Shown: in pieces, positions 22,697 to 33,286 of the stretch
Layout of the letters: each line of letters starts with the position of its first letter
Position numbering within the stretch: the first letter of the stretch is position 1
Source of the DNA: Chalara sp. BL73
Taxonomy: Eukaryota; Ascomycota; Leotiomycetes; Helotiales
DNA length: 64,000 nucleotides
Direction of reading: 5' to 3'
Assembly (NCBI GenBank): GCA_918026815.1
Contig: CAKJVC010000006.1
Span: forward strand, 558,001 to 622,000
Notes under the pieces: generated by a model
What the model saw: only the letters and a program-made list of their open reading frames with translations
Databases searched by the model: none
What the model was told of the DNA's origin: nothing
Program-made: the position numbers and the translations under genes

Positions 22697-24303
22697 ATGT
22701 CTACAAGAAACGACACCTTTCTCTCCCTCTGTATTGCCCGGGCTGAGCTCTCTCCTCCCCACTATTACCGCCATGGCGCGATTATTGTTCGTGGCGGCAA
22801 GGTTATGGGCCGGGGTCTCAATACATATCGTCCTGGTTTTGGTGGCGGAGCACTGAAGACGGGGGTTCTCCCTTCCGGTTCCCTGGATGGCCGGGCCATG
22901 GCTATAACGCCAACGTGCCACTGTCTATGCACTCGGAGATGATGGCTGTTCATTCTGTAAGTTTTAATGTTAACTCGAGATTTTCTCGCTGGGAGAATCG
23001 AGGTGCGTATTATCGATGGCTACTAACCACGTCTCTAGGCTCTCAGCATGTCTTCTGGCGCCTTGTCTTCTCAGACCTTCGCTCGCTCAGCGGCGTGCTT
23101 TCAAAAACCGTGCTTCTCCTTGCGGGGTGATTCTAAAAACGAAAACTGCGAAAATGAAGTCTCAAGGCGTACGTTGGGACAGTCTTGTCTGAGACGATCT
23201 CCAGTACTAGCAGAGCCTATGGTGGCGAGTTCTCTATTCAAAAGTTGGGTAAGTCAGATTTTGGAGCAAGATTTCATTTTGCAGAAGATTTTGTTAGTTT
23301 CTTTACTGTGTAGAAATGCTCTCAGGGAATCTGTGCCTCGAGCATAATTTTTTTTATGTGACTGTTTCTCTTATCACTAGACTGGGAAATTGACTTAAAT
23401 ATCTACTTGTAGGTTTGGAGCAGCTACATCTCAATCAGGTGTTCGAGGGCAGGGACAATCCAACAACAAGGAAGAGGGTAACGGTTTTCACGAGGTGGAG
23501 AAGCAGTACAAGAGTGCGAAGAAACACCGACTGAAGAACGAGAACATGCCTCAGTAGGGATTCGAGTCCAGCCTCTATCCTCACGAACACTCGGATAAGC
23601 ACTATCGATATAAGAGCGGCTGTGGTTCGCATGCATTGTTGAACAATATACAGGTAACATATTTGGAATCTTGCAGTAGCACTGATTCGACAAAGCGTAG
23701 GAGGCAAAAGCGACAGTAAGTGCTCAGAACATTCAACAGTTCATGACTAATAGAATCCAGCCTCCCAGAAAGCGTTCGTCTCCGTCACCAGATCCCCCAA
23801 AAGCCTTGATAACGAAGAACAAGGCCCCGGTTTCCAGACCAAGCGTGTCAGAGCGAGCCAAAGATCTGCGACTCAAAGGCGCGGATCTCTACGTCGCACG
23901 ACCTGGAAATTGCCACACGAAAACAGCCAAACCTTCTCCGCCAATCCTACTTCCTCTGCCTGCAATACTCACGCCGAATTCCGAGCCCACGTCGCTTTAT
24001 GCCGAGCTCTCCACCGTATTTCGCACTTCTTCGCCGAACATTACTGCACCACCTACATTAACTACTCCCGGGGTCCGCGCTTCGCGTCCCTGCTATCGCT
24101 TTGCGAGCGCTATGCACGCAACTGGCATTAAGTGAGTCTCCTGGACGAATCAGCACGGTGAATGGGAAAGTAGCCAGATCAGAGATCTGGTGGAGGCCTT
24201 GGAGGCTGGAGAGGGGGTACCGGAGCATGACGATAGTGGAGATAAGGGAATCTTTATCACGAAGCACGAGGTGCTTATGATGAAGCGTCTTATGGGCTTA
24301 TGA
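22697..24303 (+). pseudogene. zinc-dependent (deoxy)cytidylate-type deaminase, broken
   Basis: The start (ATG 22697) and N-terminus look normal for the fungal deaminase family, with YRHGAIIVRGGKV and a GFGGGALKTG loop. The zinc/catalytic motif MHSEMMAVHS appears at 22927-22956 in another frame, so a frameshift or deletion lies near 22890-22905. Homology continues through EVEKQYKSAKKHRLK to an in-frame TAG at 23555-23557 inside a conserved stretch, then KGADLYVAR near 23880. The second zinc motif should be PCxxC but reads PCYRF at 24088-24102, so one zinc ligand is lost. A TGA at 24133-24135 follows GIK where an Arg is expected, and the C-terminal frame then runs intact to a final TGA at 24301. 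Both stops differ from sense codons by one C-to-T change. Functional deaminase activity is very unlikely. Confidence 0.85.
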
Positions 24304-25413
24304 AGGGCTCAACGGTCTTGCCCCTTACTTTAAGTTTGCAGGTTTCATCCATAGCTCTTATTTAGCCTCTGCTATATACGCTTTTACACAGGATACCTCG
24401 AGAACATCTCCCCAATCCTTCTTTATTATTCCTCAGAATCGAAATGGAAATGACCGCAACTTAGAGTATAATAACAAACTTGATGCTAAATAACTTGCTG
24501 AGGCTACCCAAGAACATTTCTGCCAATGGGAGCCATCACAGCTAAAATGAAGGATGACTACAACTTCAATTGCGAGGTCTGTGCGAGAGTTAATATATTT
24601 TATATGTAGGTCTGGTCAAAGGTCTGAGGTCTCTCCTCTGGATAAAATCTTGTCCCAAGCCTATTCGTATTTCAAAGCATCACCAAAACCCAATTTTTGG
24701 TGAGCAGCGTGGTCTTTTATAGTTGTGCCGCCAGCACCCAGGGTATGCCTCTGCGCCCTGTTTGTGAACATCTGAAGTGGTTGCGGATAATTTCGCCCTA
24801 CAAGAGATGATTCGCGTCTAGTGATTAGCTATAAAAGAGCCCAGGCCTTGTTTGCAAAGCTTTCTCTTCGTCTGTAGCCGTAAATCTGGTGACCTACGCA
24901 AGCGCCGCCTTTATGTTGGAGGTAAATCTAAAGTTATATATATATATATGGAAGGTGCCTTGCCAGGTTGTCTGCTTAATTCTGGTAAAAGGGACTTGTG
25001 CCTTTGGCTGTTATTGTGTGCTTGTGGACATGTGCCGCGAGAACCTCATAACAGCAATTTAGAGTGAAGCAACGACAAGTTGGTAACGAGGCCTGTTGAG
25101 GGTGGCAAATTCCTGTATAGCCAGGGGTTATTCAACACCAAAAAACATTCCACCCTCAATGCATTCAGTGTAGGCTCTCTCTGATTTTAAGCCGTGGCAA
25201 AAGCCAACTGCTCATAGCAGTTTTCATGGCTTTGACATTGCGCTGGCGTGATACTCCCAAAAAAAAAAGAAACAAAATGGGAGCTACAGATGTGGATATC
25301 CCAGTAAAGCAAAAATGCAGCTGAAAAGTCATTGTTCTGCCTTGTGTCAATGCTAGGTTGGTATATATATCAGCTTAATGCCTGACCTTCCAATCAAAAT
25401 GCAAAGATCAATC
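24304..25413. other. intergenic upstream of tRNA-Arg
   Basis: No supported gene. A short TA repeat lies near 24935-24950. Confidence 0.6.
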
Positions 25414-25485
25414 GGACTGCTGGCCCAATGGCAAGGCGTCTGACTTCGAATCAGAAGATTGTAGGTTCGATCCCTGCGCAGTTCA
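25414..25485 (+). tRNA. tRNA-Arg (anticodon TCG)
   Basis: A 72-base cloverleaf was folded by hand. The acceptor stem GGACTGC pairs with GCAGTTC (one G-T wobble), with discriminator A. The D-arm is GCCCAATGGCAAGGC. The anticodon stem TCTGA/TCAGA encloses loop CTTCGAA, so the anticodon is TCG (25446-25448), reading CGA arginine codons. The T-stem GTAGG/CCTGC carries loop TTCGATC. No intron. The A-box TGGCCCAATGG and B-box GGTTCGATCCC are good internal Pol III promoter elements. The first strong T-runs downstream are about 75 bases away (25562 onwards), rather far for a Pol III terminator. Confidence 0.95.
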
Positions 25486-26256
25486 GAGATCTTAGGTGGG
25501 AGCGTGGTAAAATACGCTCTGTACTTTTGCTGTTTCCTATCTTTGGAAGCTCGAAGAAGGAGTTTTTTTCCCGTTTTATTGATCCCTTTTTTTTCATTTT
25601 TTTTTTCAAATTAATTTCTGCATAAACGATTCAGATTTGGGGCTTAGAAGGATCGTCAGAAACTTCTCGGGAGCATTTTAATTGGGTGCGTTGTTGCTTT
25701 GCAGAGTTTTCTATGCCAAAGCTTCAGGTTACAAGTGGGATGTTAAGCGAGTATTTTGACCCACTTTTAAGGGGTTGATTGTTTGGCATGGAATGCGTCT
25801 TTACTTCAAATCTTTAGAAATTAGATATCAAATTTTAAGTGGTGTTAAAGTAAGCAAGGACGCAGAATAAAAATAAACAAAGCGCTTCATGGCTCCCAGT
25901 GGATACAAGGAGCGTGGTTAGATTTTAGATCACAATCGCCTCCAGCCAGGACTCATTAGTTCTGCACATGTATTCATGGCAGGAGTGCATGCACTATGCC
26001 TGCCTAGTCTGTTCAGCAAGAACACAATGTTTTTTAGATCTTCTGGCAATTGATGCGAGGAAATGTGTACTATAATTACACTCTAGCTAACACAGCTCTG
26101 ATACTACTTCCGTCAATTACCACTTACAACCTTGAAGCTACAGACATCATCCAAAAAATACCAGAGATTAAATCAGATACACCCCTCAAGACCAAATGGA
26201 ATGACTCAATTATAACCCGAACCGCTCCAACAGCGCCACCTTCGGACGCCAGCAGC
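25486..26256. other. intergenic, T-rich
   Basis: Contains several T-runs (25562-25605) downstream of the tRNA. The rest is AT-rich with no gene. An in-frame ATG at 26053 could extend the next protein by 68 residues. Confidence 0.55.
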
Positions 26257-27388
26257 ATGGCTCAAAAGATCAGCACTTCCTTATCAGCCACATTGAGTGT
26301 GCCTAGATCCGCATTCACTCATCTTACTCCAACGCCCTCCAAAAAACATCTAGATATACTGAGTACACCCCAGTCTAAGTCTGGGTCTGCGCTGCCCGAT
26401 GCATACGAAAAGCTACTTGCTTTTACCGGTACTCCTGCACCTGAGTTTGAGGCCCTCGCTCCTATTTCGACTCAGAATTTGCAACACCTTATGGTCAGTC
26501 CTTGGTGAGATTTTGACATGTTGCAATAAATGATGATTGACTATTGGGCAGTGGCCAAAGGGCATTCTGGATGAGCCTATCGCGGAGTTCACCTTGTTTC
26601 CAAATCTTCCGGCTGAGCTACGATTGATGATCTTCAGGCAGGCCCTCCCAGAGAAAGAATGCCTTCTGATGGTAAAAACTGAACTATACTGGTTTAATCC
26701 CCCGAGCCCAGGTGTGTTACACACACGAAACCGATTTGTTGTGGAGTCTGTGAAAACACGAGGCGATGGCCGCTGGCCAACGTGCTTCACGTCCCGCAGC
26801 CAAAGAGATCTAGCACTTTCGCAAACCTCGAAAGAACCAAGATCAGTATTCCTGATGACCTTCAAGCATTCAATGCGCGCTGCGGGAGGTGCAAAAAACC
26901 TGGTCCACTTTGATGACTCTATAATTCTCGGATTTGACATATCTATACCCAGTCTTTCAACTGAACTTGACTTACAACCGCCAGCAGCATTCTACGCGAT
27001 CAGGCAATTATACTCGACCTTTAAAAGTTTGATGGACTTTTTTGGCAAGCAATTCAGTTGGGGCAGAAAGAGGCTATTCCATGGCCTTGCAGCTCTCGAA
27101 TCATGGTTTCCAAAGCTGGAGGTAATCTGGGTTGAGCATAGAGGCACTGTTGGCCCAGATAGTTTGATGGCAATTCTCATGGCGTTTCTTCAAAAATTTA
27201 GAGAACGATGGAACCCAGTCTACCGGATCCCAACGTTTAAGTCAGAGAACAAGGACGGTAAGATAATCACATTATACGCGGAGGACGGCTGCGAGGCTTT
27301 GGACCAAAGTCTCGACCCTAATTTGACAAAACCGATGCATTCCTTCGACGATGACTCTTCTGATGATGGTTCCTCTAATGACGAATGA
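26257..27388 (+). CDS. 2EXR-domain protein
   Basis: Two exons, 26257-26493 and 26552-27388, 357 residues. The GTCAGT donor and GGCAG acceptor join phase 0 (LM|WPKG). The start was chosen for its AGCAGC context; an upstream in-frame ATG at 26053 is possible. The N-terminal 80 residues are Ser/Thr/Pro-rich. The 2EXR core then begins FTLFPNLPAELRLMIFRQAL, followed by the usual spaced aromatic and basic residues, and the C-terminus is an acidic Asp/Ser run. 2EXR proteins are numerous in ascomycetes, F-box-like in their start motif, and of unknown function. A second member lies at 31865-32572. Confidence 0.85.
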
Positions 27389-27951
27389 ACGAAGCTACTG
27401 AGCATTCTTTGGTAGGCCACGAAGATGGTGGTTACGCAGTCAAGGGCTAGGGAATAGTATGTAAAATAGCACCTAAATATCTCAGTATACAGGCCTTGCT
27501 AAGTCCTGGCATCTCCCAGACTAAAACACTTAAGATGAATTCCATTCTCACAAGAGGCAATAGCAAGGCTACGGATAATGCTTCACTTCTGTTTACACTC
27601 GCCTATTTACGCTTGCGGTGGACCTCATACCGATGAAACTCAATCTATTCACCTCTCGTCCCATCCTACTGCCCACTCCTTGTGTATTCACAAAGCCTCT
27701 ACAGAGAGCAACTTGGCTCTTTTCTCCATCTCAAGCTCCACTATTTGAAAAACGCTAGGAGACTCGATTTGTTACCACCATATCTGTCTTCTTTGATCTT
27801 GGATCGCCAAAGAGCTCTGTACTATAGCATATTGAAAGTGCCGGTGCTCGATCCCATTCAGACATTTCATAACTTCAAAGCTGATATAGTGCAGCAGACC
27901 CTCTTTTATCTTCGATCTACGTCACAGCAAACAATTTTCATAACTGTCACA
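27389..27951. other. intergenic
   Basis: The frame upstream of the next gene is open from 27682 without a stop, but it has no recognisable protein features and reads like a 5' untranslated leader. Confidence 0.5.
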
Positions 27952-28915
27952 ATGTTTCGACAATCTTCTCTTTCCGCCCTTGTCTTCCTTCTCTCCATCC
28001 TCTTCGTTTCAGTATCATCCATGAGCGGCGGTTTCAGTCAACAACCGCTGATCAGCCATATGACCACCTCATCACCTAATACAGCCCTCGAATCCCAAAT
28101 CCTCACTATTCAAAACGAACTTCGTTCTCGTCGTGTAACCCACCAGGCTCTTTTCCGATCCCACATGCGTATTATCGGCGAGACTCTCTCATCGATCTGT
28201 GCCTCTCTTGATGACACCGCGCTCGCTTTGCTCTCCGTCTCCGAGGATCAATCCCAGTTCGAGACTGGACCGAATATCACCAATGTCGGCAACGCGCTAC
28301 TTTACTTACTAGACAAAGGCGTGGTCAAGGAGACCGAGTATATCAAGGAAGGACTTTCTATCATCGCAAAGCATGTTCGAGAGATGAATCGTGTTACTAG
28401 CGAGATGGAAGAGTTCGTCACCGAGATGGAGAATAAGGTGCAAAAACTGAGATACGGCAATGGCTATAGCGTCTCCGAGCTCGAGGATGGCAGATTGCAA
28501 GTCTCCTTCCAGGATATAGCGCATAAGCAGTACTGGCGAGCCGAGGAAGTATCGGAGTACGAAGGTATGTCGTTTGTCCTTTGGGAGCTTCGCTGCTCGG
28601 TTTTGCTAACATGAGCCAGACTTGGCAGAACATGTCATGCAGAATAAGACGCTCTATCAGCTTACGCCAGAACATACGAACACCGAAGCTACTGTTCGCT
28701 CTTTTTTCCATGCCTACCGCGTTGCACCAGGTGGCCGAGGCGCGCTGAGCTATGAGTGTCGGGCGAGCGTCAAGCTTGACTTCAGACATATGCCACAGCG
28801 CTTGGATACCGAGATCTTGCAAATGGTCTGCGATGTCGAGGACGTCAAAGCTGGCGGGTTGATGGAGCCACATCTCCAACTTGCGATTGGAGGCACCGCT
28901 AGATTCTTCGATTGA
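27952..28915 (+). CDS. signal-peptide protein, unrecognised family
   Basis: Two exons, 27952-28564 and 28620-28915, 302 residues; GTATGT donor and CCAG acceptor restore Asp (G|AC). The start has a good context (CACAATGTTT). Residues 1-22 look like a signal peptide or signal anchor (FRQSSLSALVFLLSILFVSV). The body is largely helical by composition, with heptad-like Leu/Ile/Met spacing (residues about 45-180), an Asn-x-Thr site, and a C-terminal half rich in charged residues without Cys pairs. I do not recognise the family. Codon use and the clean splice support a real gene. It could be secreted or membrane-anchored by the N-terminus. Confidence 0.75.
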
Positions 28916-29447
28916 GAAAGGAGCGAAGAGTTGTGGTTTTGTGGTGTTCGAGGCATTGCGGATAGGGTTTGATTATGTCTCTTTGACTTTTTTTTTTAAC
29001 GGGACGGGATGATACCACATTTTTGAAGCTGTTTGACGATGGAGATTGATGCGTGATGGGCATTATAATGATGACAAAGGGAGAGAGAGAGGGGGGGGGG
29101 CTAAGAGGAATGGGTCAGCTATTGTACATACGTGGAGGAGTACGAGGCACTCTGTACACAATGACATAGATGACTCCTGAGATACGCGAAACGCACAAAG
29201 TGGACGTGAAATATTAGCACAGAGGCTCTAGTTCGAGGCATTCGAATAGTCTGTAGTGTGCAGATCACAATCTTTCATTAGTATAATATACCGCCTGATT
29301 TTACGCCAGCTTCCTAGTCCTACAGAGGAACAACATTGTCCGAACGCCTCCCACCCAGAACTGCAGAGGTTGTGCAGTTATCTCCCAAACTCCTCGCTAT
29401 AAAGCAAACCCTGTTGTTTTGTGTCAGAAAGAAAATGACTTTTGTTT
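28916..29447. other. convergent intergenic region
   Basis: 3' ends of the orphan gene (+) and the cyclin gene (-). Contains a GA-run joined to a G-run (29080-29100). Nothing else recognised. Confidence 0.6.
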
Positions 29448-31155
29448 TCATTCTTCTACCTCCCCTTCCTCGCTTTCTTCTGAACCAGGCGACATAGCAG
29501 TAAATGCCGGACCATTTGCGGACGGTTTCGAAGCTTCACTAGATAGCTTAGCTAGTTTGTTTGCAGCTGCGCTGGATGAATCTTCAGAGCTCTTCCGCTT
29601 TAGAGAGTAATTTCGCGAATGCAAATTATTCTCGCTTGAAATAACCCTCGATGCACCGTTGCTACTACCTGTCTTTTCATGAGTCGCAGGGTCATTGGCT
29701 GCTTCTTTCAGGTGTACATCAGAGGAGCCATTCTCCGAGCGTAATGATTTATTTAAATCTTGTGATGCTGTATCCTTGATTCCATTTATTCCATTTGATC
29801 CATTCACCGGAGACTGCCCGTTCTGATTGTATTCTGGTGTGTTGATGCTGAACACTGCTCGTGTACTGTTGATATCTGCCTCCATATTGGATCCAGGCGA
29901 GCCGGAGTAAGGATTGTCACTTCGTCTTAATGGGTTCTCCGTGTAGAACTCATTCATTATATGCACTGCCTTGGCGATCAGATCTGCTGAGCCTTTCAAT
30001 TCCTCCCACCACGGTAGGCCCTCCTCACTATCAGGAACATGTTCTTTGACATACTTGAGCTATTGAGCTTTCGATTAGTAATTTGCCCCTATTATCGAAA
30101 AGACTTGCAATGGAGAATTGATAGAACAGTGCATAATCTACTTACAGAAAAATATATTGCTGCAATTGCAATGTCTCGAGGCTTGAGACGTAAGCACATA
30201 ATTGTGAGACAAGAGTCATTTAGAAATGCCCAGGCGGTATCCCGAATATGTTTGTTTTCCGCCATACCAAGCTTGGGAACGAATTCGAAGAGATAGTTGT
30301 ATGGAGATTGTAAAACTACGTCGAAAGTAAGCTGCTCCAGCATTACCTCTTCATAAAGTAATATGCTATCTCGCCTGTGGTATCAAAATTAGTAAAGTCC
30401 TGTCCACTTTCTAAAGAGATACCGTCGGGCTACGATAGAAGTCTCCACAAGTATGCATACCAGCGCCAGTACTCCTTCGATTGCTCGTCAATGATGAGAG
30501 ATGCATTCTTCTGTGCAACCTTTGCAACTGCGATGACTATTTCTTTCGTCTTGCGACAGTTCTCCTCAGTTTTCGTTGCAAGAAATAAGGCAGTAGCCGC
30601 GATGTTCTGCTCATGCGACCCAAACGTCAGCGACAGCACAACTTTTGAATTTAATATTGTATGCGCTGTAGAAACAGAAGCTTCAAGGTGTTATTTCCTT
30701 GAGCTTTTACAAGAAGGGAAGCATACGTAGTGGTGCAATCCGCCCTGCTCGACAACCATACTGCATCGCATATAGAACCGATGAAAGAAGACACTAGCTG
30801 TCGCAAGAGTAGTCTGAGGCAGTTTTAGAAGCATGCCCGCCTGAAGTATAAAGTTGACGCCTTTCGCTCTGCGTGCGCGCTCTTCCGTCACAGAAAGCCC
30901 ATGGTATATAGAGGGTGTGTTGGCAAGCTCATTATCGGTGAAAAGCCACTGTCCTAAATCTTCTGACGCCATATTTACAGGCACAGGTGTTTGGTAGACT
31001 TGGGATCTTCGCGGAGGAGGAGAATCCCGGGCAGGTGGTGGTGACGGGACAGCAGGAGGAACTCGATATTTTGGACTCGCGTTTCGTATGTTTCTGGAAG
31101 AATTTGGTGGTACATCTGAGAGCTGTGGCAGTCTATAACGCTCCACGGCTGTCAT
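29448..31155 (-). CDS. Pch1/cyclin K/T-type transcription cyclin
   Basis: Four exons, 31155-30727, 30606-30461, 30374-30146 and 30059-29448, give 471 residues; all three junctions keep phase. A Pro/Ser-rich N-terminus leads into a double cyclin fold: WLFTDNELANTPSI, then GMLLKLPQTTLATASVFFHRFY, then (second exon) NIAATALFLATKTEENCRK, then YEEVMLEQLTFDV. LATKTEE and QTTLATA are hallmarks of the cyclin T/K/L/C group. The C-terminal 200 residues are Ser/Asn-rich and end in an acidic run. The best match by eye is the P-TEFb-type cyclin (S. pombe Pch1, S. cerevisiae Bur2), partner of a Cdk9-like kinase acting on the Pol II CTD and Spt5. Cyclin L or the Ctk2 group is less likely but not excluded. 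Confidence 0.88.
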
Positions 31156-31864
31156 TGAAAATTGGATGATGTATTTAGGGTGATGTCTTTATTAACAATG
31201 TATAGAATAGCTTAACTGATAAGAGTTCAGGCTCTTTTGGAACCAGTTTCCGCCGGATTGTTTGATAAAGCTGCCATGCCAAGCCCCATTTCCTCAGCCT
31301 CATTCTAGGAGAATGGGGTATGTGCCAAGACGAGGCTTCCCCTCCAACTTCAGGATAATGTAAACTCGACAAGGCACCAAACATCGAGCCTGACACATTG
31401 CTGTCTATCATCACCTACATTGCATTTTGCTTTCTGATGAAATAGAGCTCTTCCAAGACACATTAGGGCTACTCTACAGACACTGTGTTTTACTGCAGCC
31501 TCGGACTCTTTCTACTCCATCTGATCTGTCCGCAAGTTCCAAACGCAGCATCGGACGGATCTTGTCTGATCAGGCGCCAGAGGCATCAATTGCGTGCCAA
31601 TCCGCAGAAAACCAAGGGAGGCCGGTGGCTCCAGAAGCTGCTCCAACCCTACGAAACCGCACTTTGCAATGTCGAATGGCTTGTGGGAGATCCAGACTTG
31701 TCTGGATAGAGGGTATGGGCGGGACCGAGGATATGGAAGGGCGTTAATGATGGAGGCACATTTGGAAGTATGCTGGTTTACTTGCAACTCGTTCTTGTTG
31801 CTTCCTCAATCAGCCATTGACCCATACGTTCTTCCTCTAGGGCTTACCTATACCACAAGCCTCG
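31156..31864. other. divergent intergenic region
   Basis: Promoters of the cyclin (-) and the second 2EXR gene (+). Overlapping frames on both strands at 31427-31790 lack coding features. Confidence 0.6.
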
Positions 31865-32572
31865 ATGCCCTCGTCGGCAGCAACGGCATATGACACATTT
31901 CACAAGTTTGCTGAGCTTCCCAAAGAACTACGGCTACAGATCTGGGAATATGCAGTAGGGTCCCGGGTCGTCCCTCTATATAGAAGCATTGATCGATTCA
32001 AAGCTGGCATATATTACCCTACCCGGAGGATGCCAGTCAGTTTTATGGCGCTCACCATGAATCATACTTCTCTCAGCGTGATTCGCGCCGTCTGCCCAGA
32101 ATCGAAACGGTTCTGCCAGAAGCACTTCATGGATTCTCAGATTTGGGATGTGCGTCAGAATCACATGGGAACGCCACTAAGTCCTAAATCGGATATCATC
32201 TACTTCTCGCATCAAATCAATGTATCTCTTCTACTAGATTTTGTGGGCAGATTCCCGGAAGAAACGCGCAGGCTACGGCGAATTGCTTTGCCGAATCTTA
32301 TTCTCCCTGGAACGACATCGCGAGTCGAAATTCTCGAGATTTTGCGTGCTTTCGAAAATTTACAAGAAGTGATATTTGTTTTGGGCAAAACAGAGCTCGC
32401 AGAAAACAACCCTGGCGCTCGGTGGGAAGGGGACTATGCGGGAAGAAAGGACCGTTGGGTCCTACCAGGTGGTGTTGTTGACGCGTTGGAGCGATTGAAA
32501 AGAGAGAAAGCGCCAACATGGAAGCTTCCCCTCATTAGTGTTGTTAAATTTCAGGAAGATATTTTAACATGA
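31865..32572 (+). CDS. 2EXR-domain protein
   Basis: Single-exon frame of 235 residues. The 2EXR signature begins at about residue 13, FHKFAELPKELRLQIWEYAV, the classic F-x-x-L-P-x-E-L-R-x-x-I-W pattern, followed by RAVCPESKRFC and a segment near residue 115 (DIIYFSHQINVSLLLDF). No signal or transmembrane segment is present. Function is unknown for the family. It differs strongly from the other 2EXR gene at 26257-27388, so the two are not a recent tandem duplicate. Confidence 0.88.
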   Translation: MPSSAATAYDTFHKFAELPKELRLQIWEYAVGSRVVPLYRSIDRFKAGIYYPTRRMPVSFMALTMNHTSLSVIRAVCPESKRFCQKHFMDSQIWDVRQNHMGTPLSPKSDIIYFSHQINVSLLLDFVGRFPEETRRLRRIALPNLILPGTTSRVEILEILRAFENLQEVIFVLGKTELAENNPGARWEGDYAGRKDRWVLPGGVVDALERLKREKAPTWKLPLISVVKFQEDILT

Positions 32573-33286
32573 TCAAGTGATCTGGTATGCTCAGGGTTGT
32601 CTGCTTGAGTACGGCGTTTTTTATGTCTCTAGCGATGTACTAAACTTTCAACGAGGTCTCCTCTTCAGCTCCTATGAGGATATCCATATGGCTCCGTCCT
32701 CGACATTTTCAACTTGTAGCACTGATTATGTGCTATTTATCAATGTAATACTCTAGAAATATCCCATAGCTAATGAATAGGGCAACCAGTAAAGTGTTTA
32801 TCACATTCGCAATTCAGTCTATTCCCAAGGTAATACGCTTTCTCTTTGAAAGTATTCATGGTCAGCCAATGAGGCATGAACAGGCTATGAGGGCCCAGCC
32901 GATTATACCAAACATGAGTTGTTGGTGATCGTTAGCACTCAGAACATGTAATCGAACAAATGATTACCGAGTATGTAGAAATTGGCTGCCTGTCTTTTTA
33001 CTTGATTTTCTACTATGACAAGATCACTTCGGCTGCGAGAGAATGTATGGCAGCTTTTTGTTTATTTCATAACAAACACCGCGCGTATCAATTTGTGACG
33101 ATACCAATAGATATTGACCTTCCTGAAGTAGTTTAGGGCAGCATGTATCTCTGTCGCCGTGTTGGTGGACCAATCAACAATGTTGTAAGCACTCGTCAGG
33201 CATCAGACACCCTCAATAATGATGCGATAACTCACTCGGTCAGGAGCGAAGAAGTGTGTATAATAAAGATTCTGTAATGCTACAAG
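32573..33286. other. intergenic
   Basis: AT-rich spacer between the 2EXR gene and the amine oxidase gene. No gene or repeat recognised. Confidence 0.6.
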
